In this document: positions 32,199-42,942 of the stretch, piece by piece
Layout of the letters: every line of letters starts with the position of its first letter
Numbering within the stretch: the first letter of the stretch is position 1
Assembly: GCA_963922205.1 (NCBI GenBank)
Contig: CAWUHX010000284.1
Span: forward strand, 310,001 to 374,000
DNA from: Romanomermis culicivorax
Lineage: Eukaryota; Nematoda; Enoplea; Mermithida; Mermithidae
Length of the DNA: 64,000 nt
Direction: 5' to 3'
Made by a program: the position numbers and the translations under genes
The notes under the pieces: generated by a model
What the model was told of the DNA's origin: nothing
What the model saw: only the letters and a program-made list of their open reading frames with translations
The model's database searches: none

Positions 32199-33592
32199 GT
32201 AAATTTATTGATGCTGCGTCGTCTCCTAGTAGTAAAACGGAGTTAGATTTATTTACCGTACCTCCAACGCAAGTTGCTATTCGTAGAAGTTTTTGGTCTG
32301 AAATTCAGTTACAAAATCCTTGTACTAATGAAGGACCTTACGAGTTTGTTATTTCACCTGATTCATATATGTTGGACTTATCAAAAAATTTTATATATTT
32401 TACTATTCGAATTACGAAAGCTAATGGCGCTGCTTGCGTTTTAACAGCAGACGCCAACAATAACCTTACTGGAAATGTTGTAGCACCAATTAATTTGATC
32501 GGCAAAACATTCTTTAAACAGATCAAGATGTACTTAAATGGAAAATTAATATCTGACAGGTAAGTTTTATAATTAAATGTATGTTTACCTTTTTTAATTT
32601 TATCATTTTAACATTTCAGTGGGGATAGATACGCTTACAGATCTTATTTGGAAACGGAATTGAACTATGGTCGTGATGCTAAGTCGACACATGTTGCAGC
32701 TGCTGGTTATGCTTTTGAAAATGGCGATGTTCTCGATATAAAGAAAAACAAGGGTGCTTTGGAAAGAGTTCAGATGTTCAAAAACAGTACAGTTGTTGAA
32801 TTAATGGCTCCTATACACGCCGATCTATTTATGCAAGAACGTTTTCTATTGAATCAATGTACTTTGAAAATTGATTTATACAGACATAGAGATGATTTTT
32901 GTTTGCAAAAATTTATAGCTACTGACAACGAAGCTTATAAAATCGAGGTTAAAAGCATGTCTCTATTTATTAAAAAAGTTGAAGTTGCGGATAATATCAA
33001 TCTAGCTATTGAATCCATGTTACAAAATACAGCTGCAAAATACCCTATTCGTCGATGTCATGTTACAAGTCTATACATAACAACTAGTCGTCGCTCAGCT
33101 CCTCTGAACTCATTGTTCACAGGTCCTTTACCTCGTCGTCTCGTTGTGGCGCTCGTTGATGGTTCGGCTGCTAGGGGTGATTATAATCAAAGCCCCTTCA
33201 ATTTTAAGCATTTCGGATTAAACGAGATTAAAATAACAAGTGGTACTACAACCTTACCTACAACACCATATATGCTAAATTTTAAAGAAAACAAATATTT
33301 GCGCACTTTTGTACAATTATTTGAGGGTGTAGGAATCGGTACAGATAACAAGGGTAATGAAATTACCCGAAATTCTTTTACAACGCATAACACGGTTTTT
33401 GTTTTTGATTTGACTCCTTGCGGTATGGATGGTAATTTTTGGGAACTCGTACGTGAAGGAACCACTAGTTTACAGATGAATTTTGGAGAGGATATACCAG
33501 ATGGCGGTATTGAAGCACTTATATACGCAGAATTTGACTCTCTCGTAATGATTGATAAAAATCGTGAAACCTTTACAGATTATAGTATTTAA
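32195..33592 (+). CDS. major capsid protein (double jelly-roll)
   Basis: Two exons, 32195-32559 and 32620-33592, joined with a 60-bp GTAAGT...CAG intron, give 445 residues. Features typical of the Polinton major capsid protein are visible: an N-terminal beta region with FVISPDSYMLDLSKNF, the IKMYLNGKLISD turn at the splice, the DRYAYRSYLETELNYG motif just after it, MAPIHADLFMQERFLLN, and the C-terminal VFDLTPCGMDG and EALIYAEFDSLVMID. It forms the capsomers. No stop or frameshift. An intron in a capsid gene shows that the mRNA is made in the nucleus with host splicing. Confidence 0.92.
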
Positions 33593-34522
33593 ATACGTTA
33601 TATTTATATGTACATTTCATCTCATTTTTTTATAATAATAAAAAATCACTTATAGTTGTTGTTTATACACTCCTTCTCTTTAGCTATTGTTTAGAAATAT
33701 TCTTTTAATTTATTCCTAATTATAAATGAGCTTCCTTTTATTACTCCTTCTTTCCTTTATTTTCTCCTTTAATTCTACAGTACTATGTAATTATCTTGTA
33801 CGTTCTTTTTTACCCTAAGACCTGTTTGTGCATATTCTCTACATATCGTTTACTCGTACATCTCTAAATATCTGACTACAGTAAACCCTTTTTTATATTC
33901 CCGAAGTTGACACATACACACACACACACACACACATTCATAGTAGAACTCTAAAGAAATTACCTTTACTATTAAACGCAATAAATAAAAAATTTTATTA
34001 ATTTTAATTCAATTTAATTTATTCGAAACAAAATATATACAAAATTTAAAACAAAATAAAATAAATTATACATATATACAAAATTTAAAACAAAACAAAA
34101 TAAAATATACATATATACACCCTCCTTCGCCGCCGCCACCGCCGTCGCACCCCCACGCTAAACGTTTCACGCGTATCCACTAAAAATTTTACAAATTTTA
34201 ATAACTATTTTAGTTAAACAAAAATTTTTACTCTAATATATCATTTAACTGTTAAGTAATAGGTACAAGATCTATCAATAACCTTTATTTTATCGTAAAA
34301 TTTTATCATATAAATCGTGTAAATAATTGAAAACTTCTAGAATATTCTAGAAATGTTCTTTGTTAAGTTTTAGACAACTCAGCTATATACCATACATTAA
34401 TATACATAAATTAGAAATCTGTAGCATGTTGCAGTTGTACTAAAAGCTTATAATAATTTTACTCTCATTAAATATAAAATTTATATGTCTACTACATGTT
34501 TTAACTATAACATCTGAACTTA
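33593..34522. other. noncoding stretch with simple repeats
   Basis: AT-rich sequence after the capsid gene: a CA run (33911-33938), a tandem AAATTTAAAACAAAATAAAA-type repeat near 34030-34115, a CGCCGC patch near 34128, and a heat-shock element at 34335-34352. No long open frame. Confidence 0.5.
34335..34352 (+). promoter_or_regulatory. perfect four-unit heat-shock element
   Basis: TTCTAGAATATTCTAGAA is four alternating TTC/GAA units with exact 5-base spacing, the canonical binding site for heat-shock factor. Two-unit versions lie at 35091-35098 (GAAGGTTC) and 35173-35180 (TTCTAGAA). Nearest genes are the capsid protein (its 3' side) and the small gene ending at 34523. Confidence 0.6.
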
Positions 34523-34948
34523 CTAGAAACGCGGCAGCGCTAATTTTACCCTCTCCTCGACGTAGCGACCGTCGGCGTTTTCCCATTCAGCCCTCGCACC
34601 TGGGGGGAGGATATTCCACAGGTGCGAGGCTAGCTGGCCGTCGACCAGCGAAGGGTTTTCAAACATCCGGCGTAGACGTTTCATGAAACCCCAAAAGGGT
34701 TTCTGTCTAGCCGGATATTCAACCCCTCGCTGGCTTTTCCACCAGCTCTTGAAGTCCGTCGAGGCCTCCTCCCAGAAGACGGACGCCCACGCGTCAATGT
34801 CGGCCGTCGTTAAAAACGGCTCTAAATTAATAATAATGAAATAGTATACATATGAATTTTTAATTCAAAATACTTGTAAAATCAGTGTACCGTAAGCCTC
34901 GTAGGCGGCTCTCAACGTCGAAATAAACGTAACGAAAACGGCTTCCAT
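34523..34948 (-). CDS. GC-rich, tryptophan-rich two-exon protein, unrecognised
   Basis: Minus-strand exons 34948-34891 and 34821-34523 join in phase 1 across a 69-bp GT/AG intron and give 118 residues. The coding part is far richer in G and C than any other gene in the element, and the intron drops back to AT-rich. Seven of 118 residues are Trp (31, 36, 46, 47, 63, 88, 99). Blocks include FVTFISTLRAAYEAY, DAWASVFWEEAS, WGFMKRLRRMF and HLWNILPPGARAEWENADGRY. No signal peptide or membrane segment. A TATA box lies 65 bases upstream. I do not recognise the family. A recently acquired accessory gene, perhaps against host defence, is one possibility; the sequence alone does not show it. Confidence 0.65.
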
Positions 34949-35012
34949 TGTTAGTCTCGGGTGTCGCGCGCAAGTACAAAAATAAGAATGGTTCTTCTTC
35001 TTCTATTTTTTC

Positions 35013-35020
35013 TATTTATA
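35013..35020 (-). promoter_or_regulatory. TATA box of the GC-rich gene
   Basis: TATAAATA on the minus strand, about 65 bases before the ATG at 34948, leaving room for a start site near 34985. Confidence 0.55.
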
Positions 35021-35097
35021 CCTCTTTACCCTCATTAAACCTTTTCCGGTTTTTTCTGCTTTTTTGGTTGAATCTTTTCGGTTTTTCTTTGAAGGTT

Positions 35098-35234
35098 CTA
35101 TCAAAATAACAATAATCACCACCTTAATTGTTTTGGTATTGCGTCTCTTTAAAGGTTTTAGGCTCTAGGTTATTCTAGAAAACTATCAAAATAATAATAA
35201 TCACCACCTTAATTGTTTTGGTAAAGCGTCTCTT
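35098..35234. repeat. direct 52-bp repeat upstream of the GC-rich gene
   Basis: Two copies (35098-35149 and 35183-35234, period 85 bp) share CTATCAAAATAA, CACCACCTTAATTGTTTTGG and GCGTCTCTT. Their place behind the TATA box suggests promoter elements. Confidence 0.65.
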
Positions 35235-35438
35235 GCTACCGTGTTTTATAGAACCTTTGACCTTTTCTAGCATTTCTAATTGGTTTTATGATCTAAATGG
35301 CTTCAGCTGTCTAACCTTTCTATGTTTGCTCCGGGAAACACTCTGTATACAAAACCACATCTACCTACATAAATCATCCAATATAATGTATTAATTTCCG
35401 ATACGTAGAATAACGTTCATGTATTGATGATTTAGTTC

Positions 35439-35471
<33 letters not shown>

Positions 35472-35539
35472 CAAATATTTTTTGAGGTATCAATTACTTT
35501 TTACATTTAGAATATTTTGCATCTCAACTATTCACTTTT

Positions 35540-36011
35540 CTACATGCGCTTTACGCCCCACTCTTTTGGGTCATTTTTCTATAAAGAATTTGATCATTTA
35601 CGATTTTATAAGTATAAACCCGTAGGAATAATGTTTCAAGTTTTATAGACTCTTAGAGTTTTTGTATGTGGAATTGAGCATTCTGATCTAAAAGACCGTT
35701 CTAATTTGGACGATCGTTCAGTATGCAGGGCTTCCACTTCACTTCTCTGTGAACCTGCAGACGGTGCACCTCTTATTTTGGAGCCCGAGGGCACGATTTT
35801 TGAAGGACTTCCTCCGTGGGCGGAGGGGGTCAATTTTATAAATGAATTCTTTCTTTTATGTTTTCCATTTTTTGTTCACGTTATTATTTTTTGTATTTAG
35901 ACTATAATATTTTAGTGATAAACAAAAATAAAATAGTGTTTCAAAAGTTTTATAATAAAATAAAATGTTGCATTGAATTAAAAATTTTTGATACGTAAAG
36001 ATTTTTTTAAC
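35540..36011 (-). repeat. diverged second copy of the terminal-repeat unit (right)
   Basis: Inside the right terminal repeat a degenerate copy of the same unit is seen: CTACATGCGCTTTACG, ACGATCGTTC near 35712, CCTGCAGACGGTGC near 35754, a perfect-looking stem-loop at 35806-35831 and the TTTTCCATTTTTTGTTCA segment. Positions 35945-36010 match the left inner edge (18325-18390). Confidence 0.7.
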
Positions 36012-36793
36012 TTGTCAAATTTTCCGCACGCTTTTTACGACCTTCTTGTTTGGTCATCTTTCTATGAAAGACCTTTTTTGTCTACATGCTTTTTACGGCC
36101 AGCTCGCGCTGGTCATTTTTATAAAAGACCTTCTTGGTCATTTTTGGCAGAACATCAAAATTTTTACGCATGCACCCGTAAAGATAATGTTTCATCGCGT
36201 AATGACCCTCCCGAGAATTTACCCATTAAACAGACCATTACTGACCAGATTGACCGTTCTGACATTTGTTGACTTGAACGATCGTTCAGAAAATGGGACC
36301 TCCGAAATATTTTTACACCTGCAGGTGGCACCCTTTTGACAAAGGGGGTCCGGGGTGCAAATTTTTGTGGGCTTCCTCTTCCCAGAGGGGAAGCCATTTT
36401 TACACACAATCTCTTTTTATTTCTTTTCCATTTTTTGTTCATTTTAGTTTTCCTTTTTATGTTCATCAATGATTTTCCTTTTCCACGCACAGTAACACAT
36501 TTATTACCATAATCGAAAAATTACCGTAATTCTACAATTACGGTAACTCTAGAACATGCATTTTTAACCTTGCGACCTATAAATCGACGTATATGTTTTC
36601 TGTACGACCTATAAATCGACGAAGAAATTAACCGTATATGTTTACTGTACGACCTGTAAATCCGACAAAAGCAAAACGTGTATGTTTACTGTACGACCTA
36701 TAAATCGAAAAAAAGTGACAAATTATAGGTCGTACACAAAAGATAGGAGTATCCTTAAGCGTACGACCTATACGGGCCGGCCTTACTACTATC
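36012..36793 (-). repeat. right terminal inverted repeat of the Polinton
   Basis: Reverse complement of 17062-17843, with the same subterminal TAGGTCGTAC array, stem-loop (36370-36395) and GAACGATCGTTC palindrome (near 36277). Inversion symmetry ends at 36793. Confidence 0.9.
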
Positions 36794-38260
36794 ATAGGTT
36801 TACCTCTGGTAGTACCAGCTGGGTTAGGTTCCCGAACTGAATGTATAAACAGAGCCACCCAACGGGGTCACAGCATGTCACTTGCAGTGTCATGGCAGTA
36901 TTACCAATGGGATACGGTATGGGTTGTCCCATCAATGTGACTGATCACCCACTTCATTTAATGGGACATGGCTCCCAATTTCAGTTAATGTGACACCACC
37001 GACACTTTGTTTTTGGACCGGTCTTTAGACGCAGAAGTTGTGTGTTTAAGGGAGAGGATAGCCTTTTCGAACCAGACATTTGCTGTGTCCCGATACCATA
37101 GCGAAACCCACAACAGCGAAATTCGCAACAGCGTTCCTCAAAAAGTGAAGTCTCAAAACAACGATTCTCATTACGGCGAAGTCTCAATACATCGATTCTC
37201 ATTACAGCAAAAATCTGGCCCAACTGAGAAAAACCTCCGTCATTGAAAACATATACAATTCGTTCTATGATATATATAGTTGATCCGTTCCACGGCAGGC
37301 TTTCATGGGCGTCCAAGGCTGTTATGGCTTTTAAGGCTTCCATGGCGCTTAGGGCCTTCATGACGCTTGGCTTTCATGGCGCTTAGAACTTACTTGGCTT
37401 TTAAGGCGTTTATGGCGTTTAAGGCCTTGGCATTTAAGGCCTTTATGGAATCAACGCCTCAGAAATTAAAATGTTAAAAGTTTACAGTCATACTTCAAGT
37501 TTTTAATTATTTTCATTACTTGTCATAATATTCGAATCACTGCGTGCTTCAAATGAGATGTAAAAACGGGTATAGATAAACCGGGTATAGATTTCAAAAC
37601 CACTTTCTGAACGAAAAAACATGTTCTAAATACAAAAAAATCGCTAATGATTATTGCACATTGACAAAAATGATGCAAAAATAGAACCATTTTACTTCTT
37701 GTAATTTTGTCTAAACAAAATTTGGGCCGAAGAAAAAATGACAAATTTGTAGAAAAGCAGGATTCTGACTGTATTTTTCCCATTTACTGTGACGTCATAT
37801 TATATTCAAAATTTACTGTAGCTTCTGTGAAAGCAAGATGCTTACTGTATCTTTTGTAGTTTACTATAGCTTCATACTGTATTTTTCCAGTTTACTGTAT
37901 CTTCATGCTGTATTGTTCAACTTTACTGTAGCTTTTGTGAAAGCAGGATGCTTATTGTATTTTTGCAGTGTAGCTTTTTACTGTATTTTTACAGTTTACT
38001 GTATCTTTTTACTGTATTTTTGAACTTTACTGTAGCTTTATTTTTCCATATGATATTTCTTTTGTGGTTGTTGTTTATTGTGCTGCTTTTTGTTTTTTTT
38101 TGCTGTTTACCTAGTCTTTGTTTTTTGTGCATTTTTCTCGCTCTATACACGAAAATCTCGACGCAGTCTCTCAAAACATAATATTTCTCTTGTAATTTTG
38201 TATCGACGTTTTTTTCAAATTTGTATAAAAATAATGAGGATTTTTTTAGTTTTTGCACAA
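36794..38260. other. right flank: minisatellites, no gene
   Basis: Positions 37295-37455 repeat GGCTTTTAAGGC / ATGGCGTTTAAGGC words, and 37810-38040 repeat TTTACTGTATCTTTT units. Positions 37080-37245 have CGATTCTCATTAC and TCTCAATAC words that reappear inverted near 47810-47905. No exon is seen. Confidence 0.55.
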
Positions 38261-38445
38261 AATTTGAGGATTAGATCAAAATTTTGATCCTCGAAATCAA
38301 ATATTGTATCCGAAGATCAAAAATTGATTCAGAGAATCATGCTAAACTTCAAAATTTGATTCCAAAAATTCAAAATTTGATTTTAAAAATCAAAATTTTG
38401 ATACTGGAAGTCACAACGAAAAACAAAATCTGATTCTTATATGTC
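38261..38445 (+). repeat. AAAATCAAAATTTGATTC-type array, left part
   Basis: Short units made of ATCAAAATTTGAT words repeat with a period near 20-30 bp. The same array resumes at 47150-47700, so the complex between appears to be inserted into it. Confidence 0.6.
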
Positions 38446-38732
38446 TGTGCCCTATCGGTTTAAATGAAATTGGAATTGATTATATTAAAAGTTTATACAT
38501 CGATCATGGAATGTCTAAAGAAGAGATAGCTGTGAACCTTTCTGAAATATACCCTGGCAGCAGGGGACTCCGTGCCCTATCGGCCCAGTCGATTTTTTTC
38601 GACAATTTTTTGAAATGAAACGAAATTTGTGCTAGTTTGGTTTCCAATTGGGCGTATTACTGCAATAAAACGACGCTCGTTTTTCGTTCAACAAAAACGA
38701 AACGAGATTTATTGATGAATTGCAAAACGAGA

Positions 38733-40971
38733 CTGTCCGTGTCCTATCCTATCAGTCTATTTTTTGCAAGCGAATCGAAGTTATGAAACGAAAATTCGGT
38801 TCGATTTTCTAATTCGTTATGAACATGCAATGAAACAAACATAAGAATAGATTCGTTTAATTTCCAATGAAATTGAAACGTAAAACGAAACGAAACGAAA
38901 TTTAAGGCTTCGTTTTTCGTTTGGGTTCGTTTTGACAGTGCTTGGTTTCTTTCTTAATGGCCCGAGCTAAAAATAGCACAGAAAGCGTAACTTTTTATGC
39001 GTGCAATTTTTGTCATAAGTTGCAAAGAGCAGCATATAAGAAGTATATAACAATTCTTATACCTATGATGATTGTACGCATAGCCGTCCCACTGCCTCTA
39101 CACAGCAACTAAAAAGGTCAACTGTCCACTACCATAATCTGCTCATCAACATATGTATATGGAATACTGCAGTGATTGTTATGCCAAAGCTGTAAATAAT
39201 AATTGCATGTCACACAGCAACTTGTCACTTGACCGTTCGACCTGTTGTCACCTTCCTCCTTTGCCAACATATGTCATAAACATGATTTTTTGAACTTGAT
39301 ACAAGTAAATATTAAGCTTCCCTATTAAATTTTTCTCATAAAGTGTAAAGAAAAAACATCTACATCTAAAAAAGAGAAAGAGAAACAAGGAAACAAATGA
39401 AAAATAAACAAAAGGAAAGAATGGAAAGGAAAATAAAGTAAAGTAATAATGAACAAAGTAAAATATTTCAAGAAAAAAAGTACTTGAATAAAAAGAAAAA
39501 CCGACATAAACGAATCAGTGAACACGTAGAAAAGCAATAAGCGAATGAAAGTGACAAACAAAAGAGTTTAAAGAAAAAGGAACAAGCAGAAGGACGAAAA
39601 CAATCAGTAGAGTACGTGCAGAAAAATGCACCTAATTGTAAATATTGACAAAGAATAGATGTTTTTTATTCTCTTTTTTTAACTGGGTCATTTAGTTTCA
39701 CTTCTTATTAGTTTATCATCATTCTGGTCTCACCACTACTCATTGTGTAATAATGTCCCAATCAATTTATTTTTAAGCACTGAATTTCATGGCAGAAGTG
39801 AGACTCCTACCTGTATTCCAGACTTCAAAACTTTGGAGGGTATGTAACCACCATAACCCCCTTGCCCGTGTGTGATTGGGACCCCCGATCCTCGGCCCAA
39901 AAATTTCGGAAAAATGTCAAAATTTCGACAAAAAATGGTAATTTTGGGTCAAAATAGTAAAAATATCAATAACTTTTGGTGCTTGGTGCCGAAATTAAAC
40001 ATTTTTATAGATTTTAAGCCAAACGCGCGAATTTTCTGATCATTTTTTCACTCTTTGGGCAACTTTTTTGACTTTTTTTCTAACACACGAGACCATACAT
40101 GTGCATGGGGTGGGTTTGCTGGTGGGTCCATACATGTGCATGGGGTGGGTTTGCTGGGGGGTTTTGACCCCATGCAGAATGGCTACTGACCCCTGGCAGA
40201 ATTTTGCTGACCCCCAGAAGATTTTTCCTGACCCCCAGCTGAATGTCAGTTTTTGTGATTTCGCATGATTTTTTGTGCAAAATGGAAAAAAATTGTTTCC
40301 TTGTTTCTCTTTCTCTTTTTTAGATGTAGATGTTTTTTCTTTACACTTTCTGAGAAAAATTTAACAGGGCAGCTTAATATTTACTTGTATCAAGTTAAAA
40401 AATGATGTTTATGACATATGTTGGCAAAGCAGGAAGGTGACAACAGGTCGGACGGTCAAGTGACAGGTTGCTGTGTGACATGCAATTATTATTTACGGCT
40501 TTGGCATAACAGTCACTGCAGTATTCCATATACATATGTTGATGAGCAGATTATGGTAGTGGACAGTTGACCTTTTTAGTTGCTGTGTAGCGGCAGTGGG
40601 AGGGCTATGCGTACAATCATTATACCATTATAGGTATAAGAATTGTTATATACGTCTTATACGCTGCTCTTTGCAACTTATGACAAAAATTGCATGCATA
40701 AAAAGTTACGTTTTCTGTGCTATTTTTAGCTCGGGCCATTAAGAAACGAAACGAGAAACGAAGCACTGTCAAAACCAACCGAAACGAAAAACGAAGCCTT
40801 AAATTTCGTTTCGTTTCGTTTTACGTTTCAATTTCATTGGAAATTAAACGAATCTATTCTTATGTTTGTTTCATTGCATGTTCATAACGAATTAGAAAAT
40901 CGAACCGAATTTTCGTTTCATAACTTCGATTCGCTTGCAAAAAATAGACTGATAGGATAGGGCACGGACAG
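38733..40971. mobile_element. foldback element with 660-bp inverted arms
   Basis: 38733-39395 and 40300-40971 are inverted copies with modest divergence. Both ends read CTGTCCGTG(C/T)CCTATC. The 900-bp spacer has no gene; it holds a 36-bp duplication around CCATACATGTGCATGGGG at 40092-40163. Confidence 0.8.
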
Positions 40972-41829
40972 GGAGGGTTCTATGACTTTTTACAGAGGGG
41001 TGATTGGGCGGGCAAAAAAAAGTTCCCGAAACTTATTTTCTATATAAAATATGCATAAAATCATCAGAAAAGCTGTCCTGGAAAAAGTTCAGAGAGGTGG
41101 TTTGACGATTTTTCCGGGTCCAGGGGATGCTCAGGGTCTCAGGTAGGAGGGTTTACCTCCCCTACCCCCACTATGTGCTTGTATGGTTTGGGTCCATATT
41201 ACATGATGAACTAAAAGACTTTCAGAATAGTGTCACTTTATCTACAGTAAGTCTATGGCTGATGTCACTAAGAGAGAGAATTTTGCGATATTTGAGGTGA
41301 AGGCATTTGTCGTCAATACACTGTAGAGCTCCCCATGCTCTGATTCAATTTAGCACAATATTAAAGTAGAACAGTATCTGACTTGAAGAATTCATAGGTG
41401 GCGCGGTAGCTGCAACCTATAATATACTTGGACCACCCAAGTTCGTGTCCCCCTCTAGAGCCAAAACGGTGGGCTAGAACCTTGGGGTGTTTTCCCTAAT
41501 TTTGCGCTCAGAGACAAACTATAAGGTGCACCTCTATCTGGAAATGGTGTTCGGTGGAGCCCCAAAAGCATGCAAAAAGCTTCCTTTTTTGTGGCTTTTA
41601 GTTCCAGAACGCCCAACATTAGGTGTAGCATTCACGAGTTCGATGTTTCCCCACATGCATCTACCAAGTGTCCTTCAGATTATAATTTTTTCTTTTTTGA
41701 AAACACGGCCTCAATTCAATTACACAATGGCCCAAAGTCCAGAAAACCACAAAAATTCAACAATTGTGTTATATAAAAATTATGGCTTTGAAAAAATAAT
41801 TTTTGGCATAAAATTTTTTGCTGTATGTT

Positions 41830-41965
41830 TTCTTAAGCATGATGCATTCATGCCCACATGTCTGCATGCAAAAAGTCGTATAGAGTTATATGGGATGCAT
41901 GTGGTCCTTTTTCAGTTCTGGCCGGCAATGGTTAAGGATAGGAGGAACAGGTTGTCCTCAACTAC
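41830..41965 (+). pseudogene. Tc1/mariner transposase relic
   Basis: The frame reads [22 protein letters not shown] then KDRRNRL, resembling the C-terminal catalytic region of Tc1 transposases with the SPDLNPIEN segment missing. Short and isolated. Confidence 0.4.
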
Positions 41966-41994
41966 GTGATCACATCAACACGAATGGTTCCAGT

Positions 41995-42290
41995 GGATGG
42001 GACGGCAACATGTTTGAGCTTGCTTTGCATGGCCACAGGGTCACTTACACCACTGGTTTGTTTCCTCCACAGGATCATTCCGCCACCGGGTCACCTTTAC
42101 TATCGGATCATTTCCGCCATCAAGTCATTTCCACCACTGGGTCTTTTCCGACCAACGGTTCACCTCCACCACCCGGTCATTTCTGCGACAGGGTCACTCA
42201 CCTTCACCACTGGATCATTGCCACCACCAAGTCATCTCCACCACTGTGTCATTTACGCCACCAGGTAATTTCAGCCACTAGCCTAGTCAG
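41995..42290 (+). repeat. minisatellite of TCATTTCCACCACTGGG type
   Basis: About a dozen imperfect units of 20-28 bp with CATTTCCRCCACYRGGTC. Long frames across it are products of the repeat. Confidence 0.7.
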
Positions 42291-42589
42291 ACTGGCAGAG
42301 CTCCACCTATAGTCTGATTTTCTTGAAATGTTTCTTAATTATGCAGTGGAAAGCATGTACTATTTTAGATTTTTACAGTTTTCTGCTAAACCATTTGTCA
42401 CGTTTTGTAAGCTTATTCAATCAATCTTTAACTGTTTTTGAATGACAAATCCATTGTGAAAGCTTTTTGTGCGCGATTTCGACGACATAGTCGATTTTTG
42501 TTCTTTTACAATTTAAAAGCATTTTATAAAAACAAACTATAGATGAACTATCAGAGCTGAGCCTAGTTGAACTGTGCAACCGCCCAGAG

Positions 42590-42890
42590 CAAGTTGAGAC
42601 ACAGTTATCTGCAGGTGAAACCAGCCGTCCACATGTGAGACGCAACTGTCCGCGAGAAAGACGCAGCCACCCGTAAGCAAGACGCTTCGGTCCGCGAGTG
42701 AGACACAGCCGTCTGCAAGTGGGACGCAGCCACCCGCGGGTGAACTCAGCCGTTTGAAAGCTAGACTCACCGTCTGTAGGTGAGTTGCAAACATTCCCAG
42801 GCAACATGCAGCCATCCACAAGTGACACTAAGTTGCCTGCGAGACACAGCGAGATGCAGCCATCCCCAAGTGAGATACTACAACCCTCAA
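42590..42890 (+). repeat. minisatellite of GTGAGACGCAGCCRTCCGC type
   Basis: Roughly a dozen imperfect units of about 21 bp. Frames on both strands stay open only because of the repeat period. Confidence 0.7.
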
Positions 42891-42942
42891 TTGAGATGCT
42901 GCATGGGGAGCTCTATAGTGTGTAGATGGCAAATGGCTTCAC

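Larger units (their letters stand above)
17062..36793. mobile_element. complete Polinton/Maverick (adintovirus-like) element
   Basis: A 19.7-kb self-synthesising DNA transposon or endogenous virus. It has long terminal inverted repeats, a protein-primed family B polymerase on the minus strand and a plus-strand module with packaging ATPase, retrovirus-like integrase, adenain-like protease, penton-like and double jelly-roll capsid proteins, and pX-like and pVI-like virion proteins. This is the full hallmark set of the group. Every gene checked reads through without a stop once short introns are removed, so the insertion looks young. The ends found by comparing the two repeats carry no obvious 6-bp target duplication. 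Confidence 0.95.

Noticed and set aside
41966-42828. Overlapping open frames of 94-140 codons
   Set aside because: They are produced by two minisatellites; repeat units give open frames on both strands.
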